A stretch of DNA of 64,000 bases, from assembly GCF_040183065.1 (NCBI RefSeq), contig NC_091120.1:3095001-3159000 (forward strand), read 5' to 3'. The notes below the pieces were generated by a model. The model saw only the letters and a program-made list of their open reading frames with translations. It had not been told where the DNA came from and made no database searches. The stretch is from Periplaneta americana. Lineage: Eukaryota > Arthropoda > Insecta > Blattodea > Blattidae. How positions within the stretch are numbered: the stretch's first letter is position 1; every line of letters begins with the position of its first letter. Positions 10,987-21,870 of this stretch are shown in pieces. The position numbers and the translations under genes were made by a program.

Positions 10987-11247
10987 TTTTTTTATTTATT
11001 TTATTGGGTTATTTTACGACGCTGTATCAACATCTAGGTTATTTAGCGTCTTAATGATATAAAGGTGATAATGCCGGTGAAATGAGTCCGGGATCCACCA
11101 CCGAAAGTTACCCAGCTTTTGCTCATATTGGGTTGAGGGAAAACCCCGGAAAAACCTCAACCAAGTAACTTGCCCCGACCGGGATTCGAACCCGGGCCAC
11201 CTGGTTTCGCAGCCAGACGCGCTGACTGTTACTCCACAGGTGTGGAC
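10987..11247 (-). mobile_element. tRNA-derived SINE inserted in the Penelope-like left arm
   Basis: The minus strand begins GTCCACACCTGTGGAGTAAC, continues with GTCTGGCTGCGAAACCAG and the B-box region GGGTTCGAATCCCGG (~11180-11195), then a body and TTTTATTTTA-type end. The target site CTGCC(T)GTTG/CTGCCTTTTG is duplicated at 10977-10986 and 11248-11257 (9 of 10 matches). The opposite arm near 11650 (CGCACCCACACAACAGGCAG) has the uninterrupted site. Confidence 0.85.
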
Positions 11248-11475
11248 CTGCCTTTTGTGTGGGTGCGTTCGTGTGATGAAGTGTTGTGTCAAATAGTGTG
11301 TATGTTCTGAAATTGATCTGTGTGTTGAGAATTTGACTGGGGTGTGTTTTAGTGTGTCTCTATAGTTCATATTGTTCTAATGTATTGAGTTTATGGGTTG
11401 TATGTGTAGGATTTCCATGTCTGTATTTAACACATAGCTAATGGTAACCACACATACAATAACATAAATACAGAC

Positions 11476-11667
11476 ATGGAAATCCTACACATACAACCCA
11501 AAAACAAAAAACTCAACACACTAGACCAATATGAAATATACAGACACACTAAAACACACCCCAGTCAAATTCTCAACACACAGATCAATTTCAGAACACA
11601 CACACTATTTGACACAACTCTTCATCACACGAACGCACCCACACAACAGGCAGCGAAGTTGAGATAG
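11476..11667 (+). pseudogene. Penelope-like element C-terminal fragment
   Basis: This 63-codon frame reads MEILHIQPKNKKLNTLDQYE then IYRHTKTHPSQILN and LFDTTLHHTNAP. It matches the tail of Penelope-like proteins just after the GIY-YIG endonuclease core (M.IL......LN.LE..EIY..K). The GIY-YIG catalytic part and the RT are missing, so it cannot be functional. A second, inverted reading of the same protein tail is on the minus strand at about 11260-11425. The N-terminal ATG is probably internal to the original protein. Confidence 0.65.
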
Positions 11668-11780
11668 CGCCGAGATCTAGTAGGCTCTGAGGATGGTGTC
11701 GAATAGCACCGAAACAGCTGTAAGCCGCACATGCTTACATAATTAACACGAATATGATCGCCATTTAATAAATTATTTAC

Positions 11781-12530
11781 TCTAGATATACTTATGTAAG
11801 TAAATCATTATACATAGGCATGTTTAGAATCAATTACTGCTCAATTCACATTAAAATACGTTATTTTGTGGGCATTCTAAACATTGAAATTCTCTACTAG
11901 TAGGCTCTTCAAGATTTATTGTTACAGAGTGCTAACTCTTTTTACTGAAAGGCAGTTTCTATTTCCAGTTTTTACAAGATTCATGCAACTAAATCCTCGC
12001 TCACAATTTACAGTATGCGATGGAATTATATAAATCAATTAGAAGAAATTGTTCACTTAACTTACATTAATTGCAAGAGAAAAAGAGAGCCATTCTCATA
12101 GTGTCCATGTGAAAGCCATACAAATTCCATGGCATCCAATTAGTTCACAAAAACATACTCGGTAAATATTTTAAAGCTGTTTCTTCCATGTCACGGATGT
12201 TACACACATCTTGTGAAGGATGTTCGTTTTTTCCAGTTTCAAAGCAACTGTGACGTTTCTAAGTTAAAACATTCATTTTAACTGTAAGATTTCTAATATT
12301 GTTATTAACTGAATCTTCCTAAACTAAATGGCAGAAAGAATATAATGCAGAGTAAAAAGTTCCTTGATCCTGCAGCTCTGGAATTAACAGTGCAGACTCT
12401 GAAACTATTTCTTCAACAATAGTCCTTGAAAAACATACATTAACTGCTGCAAACTTTAAGGAAACAAAAAGTACCCATTACCCAGGCAAGACCACTTAGA
12501 TTCAATGTCTATAAAACTTGTAAAATATAT
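11781..12530. other. Unassigned AT-rich stretch
   Basis: No repeat head, TIR or coding signal was recognised; only scattered short frames. Confidence 0.5.
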
Positions 12531-12551
12531 TCCATTTGAAAATAAACATTA

Positions 12552-13399
12552 CTTACATACTTACTTACTTACCTACTTACTTACTTACTGGCTTTTAAGG
12601 AACCCGGAGGTTCATTGCCGCCCTCCCATAAGCCCGCCATTGGTCCCTATCCTGAGCAAGATTAATCCAGTCTCTACCATCATATCCCACCTCCCTCAAA
12701 TCCATTTTAATATTATCTTCCCATCTACGTCTCGGCCTCCCTAAAGGTCTTTTTCCCTCCGGCCTCCCAACCTACACTCTATATGCATTTCTGAATTCGC
12801 CCATACGTGCTACATGCCCTGCCCATCTCAAACGTCTGGATTTAATGTTCCTAATTATGTCAGGTGAAGTATACAATGCTTGCAGCTCTGCGTTGTGTAA
12901 CTTTCTCCATTCTCCTGTAACTTCATCCCTCTTAGCCCCAAATATTTTCCTAAGCACCTTATTCTCAAACACCCTTAATCTCTGTTCCTCTCTCAAGTGA
13001 GAGTCCAAGTTTCACAGCCATACAGAACAACCGGTAATGTAACTGTTTTATAAATTCTAACTTTCAGATTTTTCGACAGTAGACTGGATAATAAAAGTTT
13101 CTCAACCGAATAATAACAGGCATTTCCCATATTTATTCTGTGTTTAATTTCCTCCCGAGTATCATTTATATTTGTTACTGTTGCTCCCAGATATTTGAAC
13201 TTCTCCACTTCTTCAAAAGATAAATTTCCAATTTTTATATTTCCATTTCGTACAATATTCTGGTCACGAGACATAATCATATACTTTGTCTTTTCGGGAT
13301 TTACTTCCAACCCTATCTCTTTACTTGCTTCAAGTACAATTTCCGCGTTTTCCCTAATCGTTTGAGGATTTTCTCCTAACATATTCACGTCATCCGCAT
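12552..13399 (-). mobile_element. RTE-like non-LTR copy c with ~20 bp TSD
   Basis: Minus-strand frames 13418-12993 and 13008-12772 give [20 protein letters not shown] (motif C region with A-D-D; the Tyr codon is lost at the truncation point), [49 protein letters not shown] and [14 protein letters not shown]; the C-terminus follows in another frame. The plus-strand tail is (TTAC)n. The ~20 bp CCATTTGAAAATAAACATTA flanks both sides (12532-12551 and 13401-13420). Truncation lies exactly at the catalytic YADD codon block. Confidence 0.9.
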
Positions 13400-13420
13400 T
13401 CCATTTGAAAATAAACATTA

Positions 13421-14570
13421 GAATATTTAAATTTAGAGACTTATCTATGTCTTACATTAATAATAAACAAATGTTTTTGAAAAAGACTTTTTCATTGAGA
13501 TTTGCAGTTTGCCTGGAATGGCTGTAAAGCAGATATGTTTCTGGCTTACCATAAAAGAGATGCAGTTTCAGCAAATATTACCTAGCCCTAGTTATTTTTC
13601 CTACAGACTTCACAACCTGGAAGAGGTACTCCTAGGAAGGTGTGCTAAAAATGTCTAAATCAATTTAAAGTCCATAATCTCTTGGAGGGTGTAGGGTTCC
13701 ACCCCTTGATACTTGTGTCCAGATGCAGGCACATTGCCCACTATACCGCCGACAACAAGAAGGCCTGTTTTAGAATGTCGGTTCGAAGTTTTTTCCTTTG
13801 ACACAAGAATAGTTTCGGCGCATAATGTTTGTCAGTTCCACTTCCCTCACTGCTTGGGCTGCACAAGCAGACGAAATGGAAGCAAATGAAACGTGCGAAC
13901 GGCTGCAATTCAAATGAATAGCATGCTCTGTGACGCTGCGAAGGGCAAATGAAACAGCTTTTATTGTCAATTCAAAAACATTAGATCCAAGGACTCTCAC
14001 ATATCGTTCGATGTAACTGCGCACTTGAACAGAATTTGACCTCCTTTGCAAATAAAACTTGCAGCAATTTCTTCAGAAAAGAATTTAAAGTTGCAGAATG
14101 TATAGAATGGAGCTATCGGCCTTCCTGTGGAGCGAAGTCATGCGATTATTTATCTCCCACAGTACTTGTTAACTGTTTCAATATTGTAACTTTATGTTAC
14201 TGCCTTTCAGTTTGGTGATACAACTGAGTTATCTTCAACGATGCACGAACGATCTTATTTCGAAATAACCTAACCTATTTCCTTTATTCACTTCTAAAGC
14301 AAACGTTTCTACTGTAATATAAAATGAAGAAAGAATGTTACAAAAATTTCAACTTCTAACGTCAGTTACTTAGCAACGTCAATAACGTAAGTCACAGTTA
14401 TATTCTGTCGTTATTTGCCTGGTAACGGAAATGAATTACATCGCAATGTTCTGAATTCACTTGCATAGCAACCGATTATTTTTATGAAACACAGTAAGTA
14501 CTTCTAGCTACAGATATAGGCTATACTGCCTACGTGAGCAATCAAGAAATAAAGTAAAAATTATCATTCA
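13421..14570. other. Unassigned stretch
   Basis: A 93-codon minus frame (13770-14051) and a 60-codon plus frame (14036-14218) are open but have no recognised domain. No TIR or tRNA-like head was seen. Confidence 0.4.
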
Positions 14571-14572
14571 TA

Positions 14573-15555
14573 CTTACTTATTTATGGCTTTAACAGAACC
14601 CGGAGGTTCATTACCGCACCTCATATAAGCTCGCCATCGGTCCCTATCCTGAGCAAGATTAATCCAGTCCCTAGCATCATATTCCACCTCCCTCAAATCC
14701 ATTTCAATATTGTCCTCCCATCTAAGTCTATGTCTCCCCTAAGGTCTTTTCCCCTCTGGCCTCCCAACTAACACTCTATATGCATTTGTGGAATCGTCCA
14801 TACGTGCTACATGCCCTGCCCATCTCAAACGTCTGGATTTAATGTTCCTAGTAATTATGTTAGGTGAAGAATACAATGCGTGCAATTCTGCGTTGTGTAA
14901 CTTTCTCCATTCTCCTGTAACTTCATCCCTCTTAGCCCCAAATATTTTCCTAAGCACCTTATTCTCGAACACCCTTAACATCTGTTCCTCTCTCAAAGTG
15001 AGAGTTCAAGTTTCACAACCATACAGAACAACCGGTAATATAACTGTTTTTTAAATTCTAACTTTCAGCTTTTTTGAGAGCAGACTGGATGACAAAAGCT
15101 TCTCTACCGAATAATAACAGGCATTTCCCATATTTATTCTACGTTTAATTTCCTCTCGAGTTTCATGTATGTTTGTTACTGTTGCTCAAAGATATTGGAA
15201 TTTTTCAACTTTTTCAAAGGATAGATTTCAATTTTTTATATTTCCATTTTGTACTATGTTCTGGTCACGAGACATAATCATATACTTTGTCTCTTCGGGG
15301 TTTACTACCACACCTATCTCCTTACTTGTTTCAAGTAAAATCCCCTTGTTTTCCGAAATAGTTCATGGAATTTCTCCTAACATATTCACGTCACCCGCAT
15401 AAACAAGTACAGTAGAAGATGTAACCCGTTCAATTCCAAACTATCTCTGTTATCCTGGATTTTCCTAATGACATGTTATATAGCAAAGTTAAAAAGTAAA
15501 GATGATAGTGCATCTCCTTGCTTTAGCTCGCAGTGAATTGGAAAAGCGTCAGAAA
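14573..15555 (-). mobile_element. RTE-like non-LTR copy d
   Basis: Minus-strand frames encode [40 protein letters not shown] and VGRPEGKRP. Upstream pieces of the thumb and the region before motif C (LKQGDALS-like near 15510-15535) survive only in broken frames. The copy begins upstream of motif B, so it is longer than most. The tail on the plus strand is CATACTTACTTA, short. No convincing TSD was found. Confidence 0.85.
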
Positions 15556-15999
15556 TTATTAACAATACAACATACAGATTAAAAAAACATTATTTCGCTC
15601 TTAATTATATTCAAAATCCTTATCAATTATACCCAATTCGTTAATGTATATGTACACCCACAAAACGCAAAAAAAAAAAAAGAAAGGAAAAATTAGAATT
15701 TTCAAAATATAACTATTTTAATAGAGATTTTTCTCCCGTTTAATTTGATATAAGAATTTACGATTTATGCCTTATGGTTTTTCAGATAAGTCCCATTTTC
15801 CAAAATGCTGCGTCATCAGCCACTGCCACTTACTTTTGGAGTGCATTATACTTTTGGAGTAATCTTCGTAGCAGTCAATCCCCTCGTCCAGCATTGCTTG
15901 TAAAATAAACGTCTTTCTAGTCCCGAAATAGATGCATAGATATCAGGGCATGATCATTAGATTGAAACAACGTTTTTAAATAATGAAGTAATTTATAAT
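15556..15999. other. Unassigned AT-rich stretch
   Basis: Contains an A-rich run near 15668-15690; nothing else recognised. Confidence 0.4.
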
Positions 16000-16275
16000 C
16001 TTTTACTGTCAGTCATAAAACTGTGAATTTGTGTGTCAGTGATGTTGTACGTCATTTTAATAAGAGTGCAAAAGTAGAAATTACAATTCTGAGGAAGATG
16101 GGCATAAACCCTGGGACAAACACCATCGCAGGATTTGTTGCATCAATGGAAATAGGGACAAAAATGCCAAAAAAAAAAACATTCAACACCTGAAGTTAAA
16201 ACAAGGCGGAGGTATTTGAGAGGCAGAAAGAAGCTGCTTAAGGGGTGATATATGATGATGGAGTCTTCTAGGCTC
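16000..16275 (+). pseudogene. Possible transposase-like remnant (Mutator-like type), degenerate
   Basis: A plus-strand reading near 16020-16170 gives VEITILRKMGINPGTNTIAG followed by a Lys-rich stretch, and a shifted frame near 16195-16235 gives an Arg/Lys-rich RRYLRGRKKLL-like segment. The order (basic-Leu, MG.NPG.NT, then R/K-rich) resembles the C-terminal portion of insect proteins annotated as Mutator-like transposase domain proteins. Stops and an A-run interrupt it. The family call rests on memory of these proteins and is weak. Confidence 0.3.
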
Positions 16276-17480
16276 TGAAAGTTTGTGGCTCATTTCCTAC
16301 AAATAGTAATTTTAGAATATTTAATTCTTTCAAACATGATATCTCAGCCAAATATGGTGATACCAAGAAGATATTGGTGTCATTTTGAAGCTTGAAATGT
16401 CCCCCAGTGCCTGACAATGAGTAAAATAACATTGATAATAATCTATGGATTTTTTACGTGACTTATGCAACATAAAATATAATTGTGTTACATATATGGT
16501 AATATTTAATTAATGTAAATAAAAATAAAAAATAGCTCTATGTCAGGCTCTAAAGAATAGTTTTAGCTATAAAACAGTGAAAAAACTGTGGCTCTATCTT
16601 AAAAACTGCATGAGCTATCATTTTTCAAGTTGCATGTCAAAATGATAAACAAAATAATCTTTAAAAACAATTTGGACATAATTTCAAGGGATCTGTTCAC
16701 TTCATTCTCTTTCTGGTATCATTCTTAATTGTATAAAAATTTTACAGAGCAGAATTATGCAGAACCCAAACGTTCATCGCAATTACAGGGATCTTATGAA
16801 TGTCCTGTCAATTTCGACTAGCGCGTTCTGTGTTGAGTATTTTCCACGCATTGAAAGAGTTCCTTCTAAAATTTAATACATGATGCTCTTTAAGTTTCTG
16901 CTTCAGAATTTTAAAGCTAATTACTGACAAGCGAATTTCTCTGTATCGGTGTCCCTTTGCACCCCTTGTTTACATTAAAAGGCTGGCGATAAGCCGCATC
17001 TTGTCACTCGATTGGCTGAAAACCGCCGATGCATGTTCAGCTTCACAACTCTGCATGCTTGGCAAACTCACTTTCATCCCGCAGTTTACACAGGTTAGCG
17101 GGATGGCTGCTAAAGTTCGGATCTCGCCCTATGCTTATGCATTATGTAAGCTGGTCGCCACAGTAAAGGGGCTCTGCACTTCTACAGCGATCGCATTTCC
17201 ACGAGCAAACGGAAATTTATTGAGACTCGAATCTCTCAGACGTTGGTGCAGCCTAACTGCAGGCGCGGGAAAATGCTAACCCACACCGCGCGATTCACGC
17301 TACTATTCAGCCGTCCTGATAGGCTGTGTGCGATGACAGGTGAAAGACGCTACTAACAACCAGACAGACAGAATTGGTGCGGTACGGCGTTGAAGTTTTA
17401 TGGCCACGTCCATCAAAATCGGTTAGTGTAACCACCGGTTAAAATTGCCACCTAACCCCTGGTTTGGGATTTTACGGTAT

Positions 17481-17482
<2 letters not shown>
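16276..17482. other. Unassigned stretch
   Basis: 16276-16950 is AT-rich. 16985-17300 is GC-richer and holds a 92-codon plus frame (17001-17279) with no recognised domain. Confidence 0.4.
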
Positions 17483-17535
<53 letters not shown>

Positions 17536-17800
17536 TTTATTTAACCTGGCAGAGTTAAGGCCATACGGCCTTCTCTAACACTCAACCAGGAGTAAAACTG
17601 CGTTACAAAAAACACTACAAATTTACAAAGTACACTACAATTTTACACATAAAACTGAATAAGATATTAATAAAATGTGAACAACAAGTAAGTAGAAATC
17701 AGACATAATGTATAACATACAGAAAGAAAGGAAAAAGCATAATAAAATGTGAACAGCAGGTCAAAATAAATGAGACATACAAAGTATAAAAAATAAGACA

Positions 17801-17833
<33 letters not shown>

Positions 17834-18088
17834 TTATTTAACCTGGCAGAGTTAGGGCCATACGGCCTTCTCTAACACTCACCCAGGAGCAAAACTGCGT
17901 TACAAAAAGACTACAAATTTACAAAATACACTACAATTTTACACACAAAACTGAATAAGATAATATTAATAAAATGTGAAAAACAAGTAGCTAAGAAGAA
18001 ATCAGACAAAGGAGAAAGCATAATAAAATATGAACTGCAGGTCAGAATAAATGAGACATACAAAGTATAAAGTATAAAAAATAAGACA

Positions 18089-18123
<35 letters not shown>

Positions 18124-18125
18124 TA
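17483..18125 (-). repeat. Tandemly duplicated retroelement 3' UTR with three (TAA)n runs
   Basis: Two ~300 bp units (about 17483-17805 and 17806-18095) each begin with a (TAA)n run followed by TTATTTAACCTGGCAGAGTT and GGCCATACGGCCTTCTCTAA, and end TATAAAAAATAAGACAATTA. A third (TAA)n run follows at 18093-18140. Read on the minus strand these are 3' ends of a non-LTR element; the same terminal motif (GAGAAGGCC..ATGGCCTTAA) ends the elements at 29.6 and 63.9 kb. Confidence 0.85.
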
Positions 18126-18665
18126 ATAATAATAAATAGGACTAGTAATAATAATACTAATAGTAGTAATAAAATAGTGCAGTACAAAGTATACAATGAA
18201 TACAATATTTTTAGGTACACACAGTAAGGAAAATTATGATTATATATAGCTCAACTTATCACATTATAGATATACCATTATCGGAAAATATGAAAACAAA
18301 AATATAAAATAAGTTAAATATCACTAGCACATAAAAAAATGTGAATACGTGGAAACATGCAGTACAACACTTGTCACAATAGTAAGTTAGTTTGGCAACT
18401 CGTCACAAGATAATTTTCTAACTTGGATTTGAAAGATTTCAATGTTCGGCAGCCCTTGACTTCAGGCGGCAGAGAGTTCCAGTGACGAGAGGTAGCAACA
18501 GTGAAAGATGAGGAATACAGAGATGATGTGTGAAGTGGAATTTGTAGCGTGTTATCGCGTTGTGATCGAGTATTAATATTATGATAGTGAGGGGGAGTAT
18601 GAAAACGAGCGAATAAATAATAGTATATCGACCTCGACTAGGCAGTGATGTCAAAGCAAGCGCAT
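18126..18665 (-). mobile_element. Non-LTR RT C-terminus, minus strand, with the 3' UTR at 17483-18125
   Basis: The minus strand of 18408-18520 reads SSSFTVATSRHWNSLPPEVK then GCRTLKSFKSKLENYL, the classic W-N-S-L-P...FK..L C-terminus of CR1/jockey-like RT. Reading upstream continues into degenerate thumb sequence to about 18660. The 18126-18380 part is proximal 3' UTR. The copy is truncated and broken. Confidence 0.8.
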
Positions 18666-20370
18666 TTTTCTGACCTTGATGTCGTACGCGGGCATCAAGC
18701 GCTGAGTATGGAAAGAGGAAGGGTTGTGTATATGAATAAGCAACCTGTTGGATTAAGAAAACAGTGGCGCACAAACTTCAAACGGAACGTGAAATTTTAT
18801 GTCGTTATTTTTATATGGCTTCTTTCAGTTTAATATTATCTATATTGTCTGTAAAACAAAAGTACTAACACTGATTTCTTAATATTGCAGTTGTGTTTTA
18901 AATCTTAATAACGTAATAGAAAGTTAAGAAGGAACATTCACTTAAATTCCGTAGTAGTATAATATTATACTGTATTAAGTGGATGAAACACATTCATTCA
19001 TAAAGAAAGCGAAATTCCAAAAAAACAGACCGAGTATGACATGATAAGTTGGAATTGGTATTGATGGTTCCTTTAGCCTTACAAAAGTAATCAATAAACT
19101 AATCAAAACAATATTACAGTACAAAGCAAAGAAATCTATGTGCTCTATATGTTTTAAGTGTAACTAATATTCCATAACAAAACTCTTATCGCATTATGCT
19201 TTTAAGGTGATATTTGTGAGCAACTTCCTATCATCAGAATATTAAATTATTTTCTCGAAATGTATTGAAGCTATACAACACATGGGCACGTATCTTTTGC
19301 TTATGATGTAAGAGTAGTTGCTTTGTTAATTCATTTCCTTACAAACAATTTCCATGCGAATATCTTCAAAATTTTCAATACACTATCTTCAGTAATACGT
19401 ATATACGGCATATTAGATTTACGAAAACATTCTGTAAGGCTACGAAATAAATAGGCCTATATCTGAAAATTTCACTTTTCTATAAAGAATAGTTAAGAAA
19501 ATATTTATTTTGAACAAAAAAATCAAACTTGTGAGAAATAAGCATTAAAATTAAAACTTACATTCTTATAATGTACTTATACTTCTCAGACAAATCTAAA
19601 AATCACCATGGATACAGTTTTAATAAGTTCTCTTCCCTTTATCTATTGAATCAGTGCTGGCCATCCCTGAATATAGCTCGACCAAGCGGCATATACTACC
19701 TCTTTCATTTGTCTCTTTCCTTTCTGCTGTAAAGCGCTCAGGCTCTCCTGGGCTCTGAAGCGCGCGCTTGCTCCTGTAGGCATCAATTGACATGCCTGCT
19801 CTAAGGTCATTGAGGACAACTGCTCTCTATCCGTGAGACGTATTATAATGTCAGTGACGAAAATTCTTGTCTGGTAGGCAAGTGCAAGCTCACGTGTTGT
19901 ATAATTCGGTATGGAGACAGTAGCATTGCATAAATCCATAATGTTAGGCGCAGCCTGCGAATGCCTTAACTTCCAGGAAGCGCGTATTTTCATCTTCGTG
20001 ATATTACGAGACTCCAGATTAAACACTTGACATAGCATTATCGTAATTACAAAGTTTAAGCACCACTCGAATCTCGCTATGCACTCTGGCTCACAGCGTC
20101 TCGCCCCGATGCGTTCTTTCATGCTCTTTATTCCAAAGATCTTGCATAAAGCTTCTTTTGGTTTTTCGCAATTTGCTCTGTGTACTGATATTGTATTCTA
20201 GCAACAAACTCAGCGATATTAAGGCTATTGATCGGTGGAAATAATGAAAAAACCACAACAAAATGGAAATTTTATTTTCAACTCTAAAAAAAATCAGTTT
20301 TCTAAATCTGTGCTTATTTTGGCTCTATGACAATTTAAAGCTCCTCAGGACTAATTTAAAGGGACCATAT
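18666..20370. other. Unassigned stretch containing one 159-codon frame
   Basis: AT-rich apart from 19640-20120, where a minus-strand frame lies (listed separately). No TIR, tRNA head or RT motif was recognised. Confidence 0.4.
19643..20122 (-). CDS. Open frame of 159 codons, unknown
   Basis: This is one of the longest frames in the window that is neither an RT nor low complexity. Features visible: a Cys-containing N-terminus (RRCEPECIARFEWC), a hydrophobic run LNFVITIMLCQVF at residues ~24-36, a mixed middle (NYTTRELALAYQTRIF, DIIIRLTDREQLSS) and a Gln/Lys-rich C-terminus ending QGWPALIQ. No family was recognised. The local base composition is less AT-rich than its surroundings. It could be an exon, a fragment of an unknown transposon protein, or chance. 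No splice sites could be assigned with confidence. Confidence 0.2.
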   Translation of the reverse strand: MKERIGARRCEPECIARFEWCLNFVITIMLCQVFNLESRNITKMKIRASWKLRHSQAAPNIMDLCNATVSIPNYTTRELALAYQTRIFVTDIIIRLTDREQLSSMTLEQACQLMPTGASARFRAQESLSALQQKGKRQMKEVVYAAWSSYIQGWPALIQ

Positions 20371-20374
20371 TGCG

Positions 20375-21870
20375 TGCGTGGAGCTGCAGCCCTTTAAGGG
20401 TATATGTACGTGAATTACCACAAATATTATCAGAAAATGCAGGCTCTAAATTTTTAAAATGTTATAAGAAAATGAACTTACAATTGGACAAAAATTATAA
20501 GGTACCACAACAAGACTTACTAGAACTTAAATATCTGATAATAGTACATTATGCAACGAGCCTATAATGATAGTAATTAAGAATCGAGTATGGATATTTA
20601 TGAAACGAGCGCAAGCGAGTTTCATAATTTTAATACGAGCTTCTTAATTACCATTATAGGCGAGTTTCATACGACTTTTTATGCTCGACCATATTTCTAA
20701 CTTGAAATTACCGGTATTCAGATGTATACATTTTATTTGTAACTGACAAGACCGGAAGTGACCTTGTTCTAGGTCGTGAATTGTGAGATGTGCGCAGACG
20801 CGAAAGTATTGATTTTTTCCGAGGAACAATAATGTCATTGACCTTGACGTAGTCCCGTTAAACTTGATAATATTATAATATTATAACCTTGATTATTGAA
20901 TTCGACATTGAAAAACGAGATGACGAATTTATTTGAATATTATTTACAATTAACGCTAATTATTATAGTAACAGAACATAACCTTCTGCGACAGTATTGG
21001 ATTTCGAGCCTCCGTGACTTTTCGCTAATTCTCTTTCGATTGCATATCCGAGAATAATCGATACTTGCGGTTTTATAACGGTACAAAGCTGACTTTTCAT
21101 TGGCTGAACACATGTAAGCTGAGTTATCATTGGCTGAAGACCTGTACTTTAATGAGTAGGTGTACTTTAATGACATGCATTAAAGGACTGCTACCAGATG
21201 TATAATTAGTACATTTCGGCATGGTCGAGCATTAAAATATTTAAAAGTTTGCTAATAATATTTTTCAAACCAGTTTTAACAAAGTATGGGGAAAAAAATC
21301 TGCAGTTACATCATTTGGTAACCATAACATTGTTATGGTCTCTCTGACATCTATAATATTTTTCCTGCATGTAATAAACACTTATTTCTGAAAAGTAGAC
21401 TACTCTCAGTCATGTAGAGGTGTTTATTTTAATACAATTAATTTTTTATTTGTCCTGTATAAAGTATATTAAAATTTACATAATTTTTGTGATCTAATTT
21501 TTCTATTTTCAAAGACATGGTCATTATTCTAGTCTATCTTTTGCATAAATACATGTAAAATTATTTTACAAAATTTCAGAATTCTATCTCGAATGGTTGT
21601 GGAGTTTTGAAATAATATGTGTGAAAATTTTCAAACTTTGGAAAATTTAATTTAAAGTAAAAAGTGAATTCTAAAAAAATATTATTAGTAACATTTTTAT
21701 ACTTTTATCAGATATTTAAGTTCTAATAAGTCTTGTTGCGGTACCTTATAATTTTTGTCCAATTGTGAGTTAATTTCCTTATAAAAGTTTCGAAATTTAG
21801 GGATTGCATAATATTTGTAGTCGTTCACGCCCACATACCCTTAAACTGACACCCAGCTGCCATTCTGACA
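20375..21870. repeat. Large imperfect inverted repeat interrupted by element A
   Basis: The stretch 20375-20537 (TAAGGGTATATGTACGTGAA ... CAATTGGACAAAAATTATAA, GAACTTAAATATCTGATAA) recurs inverted at about 21870-21695 with the same phrases. After element A (20538-21231) the left arm appears to continue (CTAATAATATTTTTC near 21252), matching the inverted arm's CTAATAATATTTTTTT. The arms are thus older than the A insertion. What the arms originally encoded is not recognised. Confidence 0.6.
20538..21231 (-). mobile_element. Repeat family AB, copy A (see 51962 and 52571)
   Basis: Read on the minus strand this copy starts TGCTCGACCATGCCGAAATG and ends CTCGTTGCATAATGTACTAT. It aligns along its length with the copies at 51962-52570 and 52571-53215. 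The last ~150 bp fold back: TGGTCGAGCATAAAAAG...CCTATAATGGTAATTAAG faces CTTAATTAC.ATTATAGGC, and a small hairpin (ATGAAAC...GTTTCAT with TCGCTTGCGCTC loop) sits at the centre. No coding potential is conserved. It is likely a non-autonomous, foldback-like element. Confidence 0.7.

Larger units (their letters stand above)
10871..11780. mobile_element. Inverted pair of Penelope-like element 3' ends
   Basis: The arm 11465-11780 is repeated inverted at 11430-10871, with a central spacer of about 34 bp. The plus-strand arm encodes the GIY-YIG side C-terminus of a Penelope-like protein (see 11476-11667). The outer UTR contains TAGCACCGAAACAGCTGTAA. The inner arm portions are close to identical. The left arm is interrupted by a SINE (10987-11247), and the right arm has a short extra segment relative to the left (GGATGGTGTCGAATAGCAC). 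Inverted and tandem arrangements are known for Penelope-like elements. Confidence 0.7.

Noticed and set aside
11460-11670. Histidine/threonine-rich host peptide
   Set aside because: The phrase LNTLDQYEIY and the UTR place it in a Penelope-like C-terminus, and an inverted copy exists nearby.
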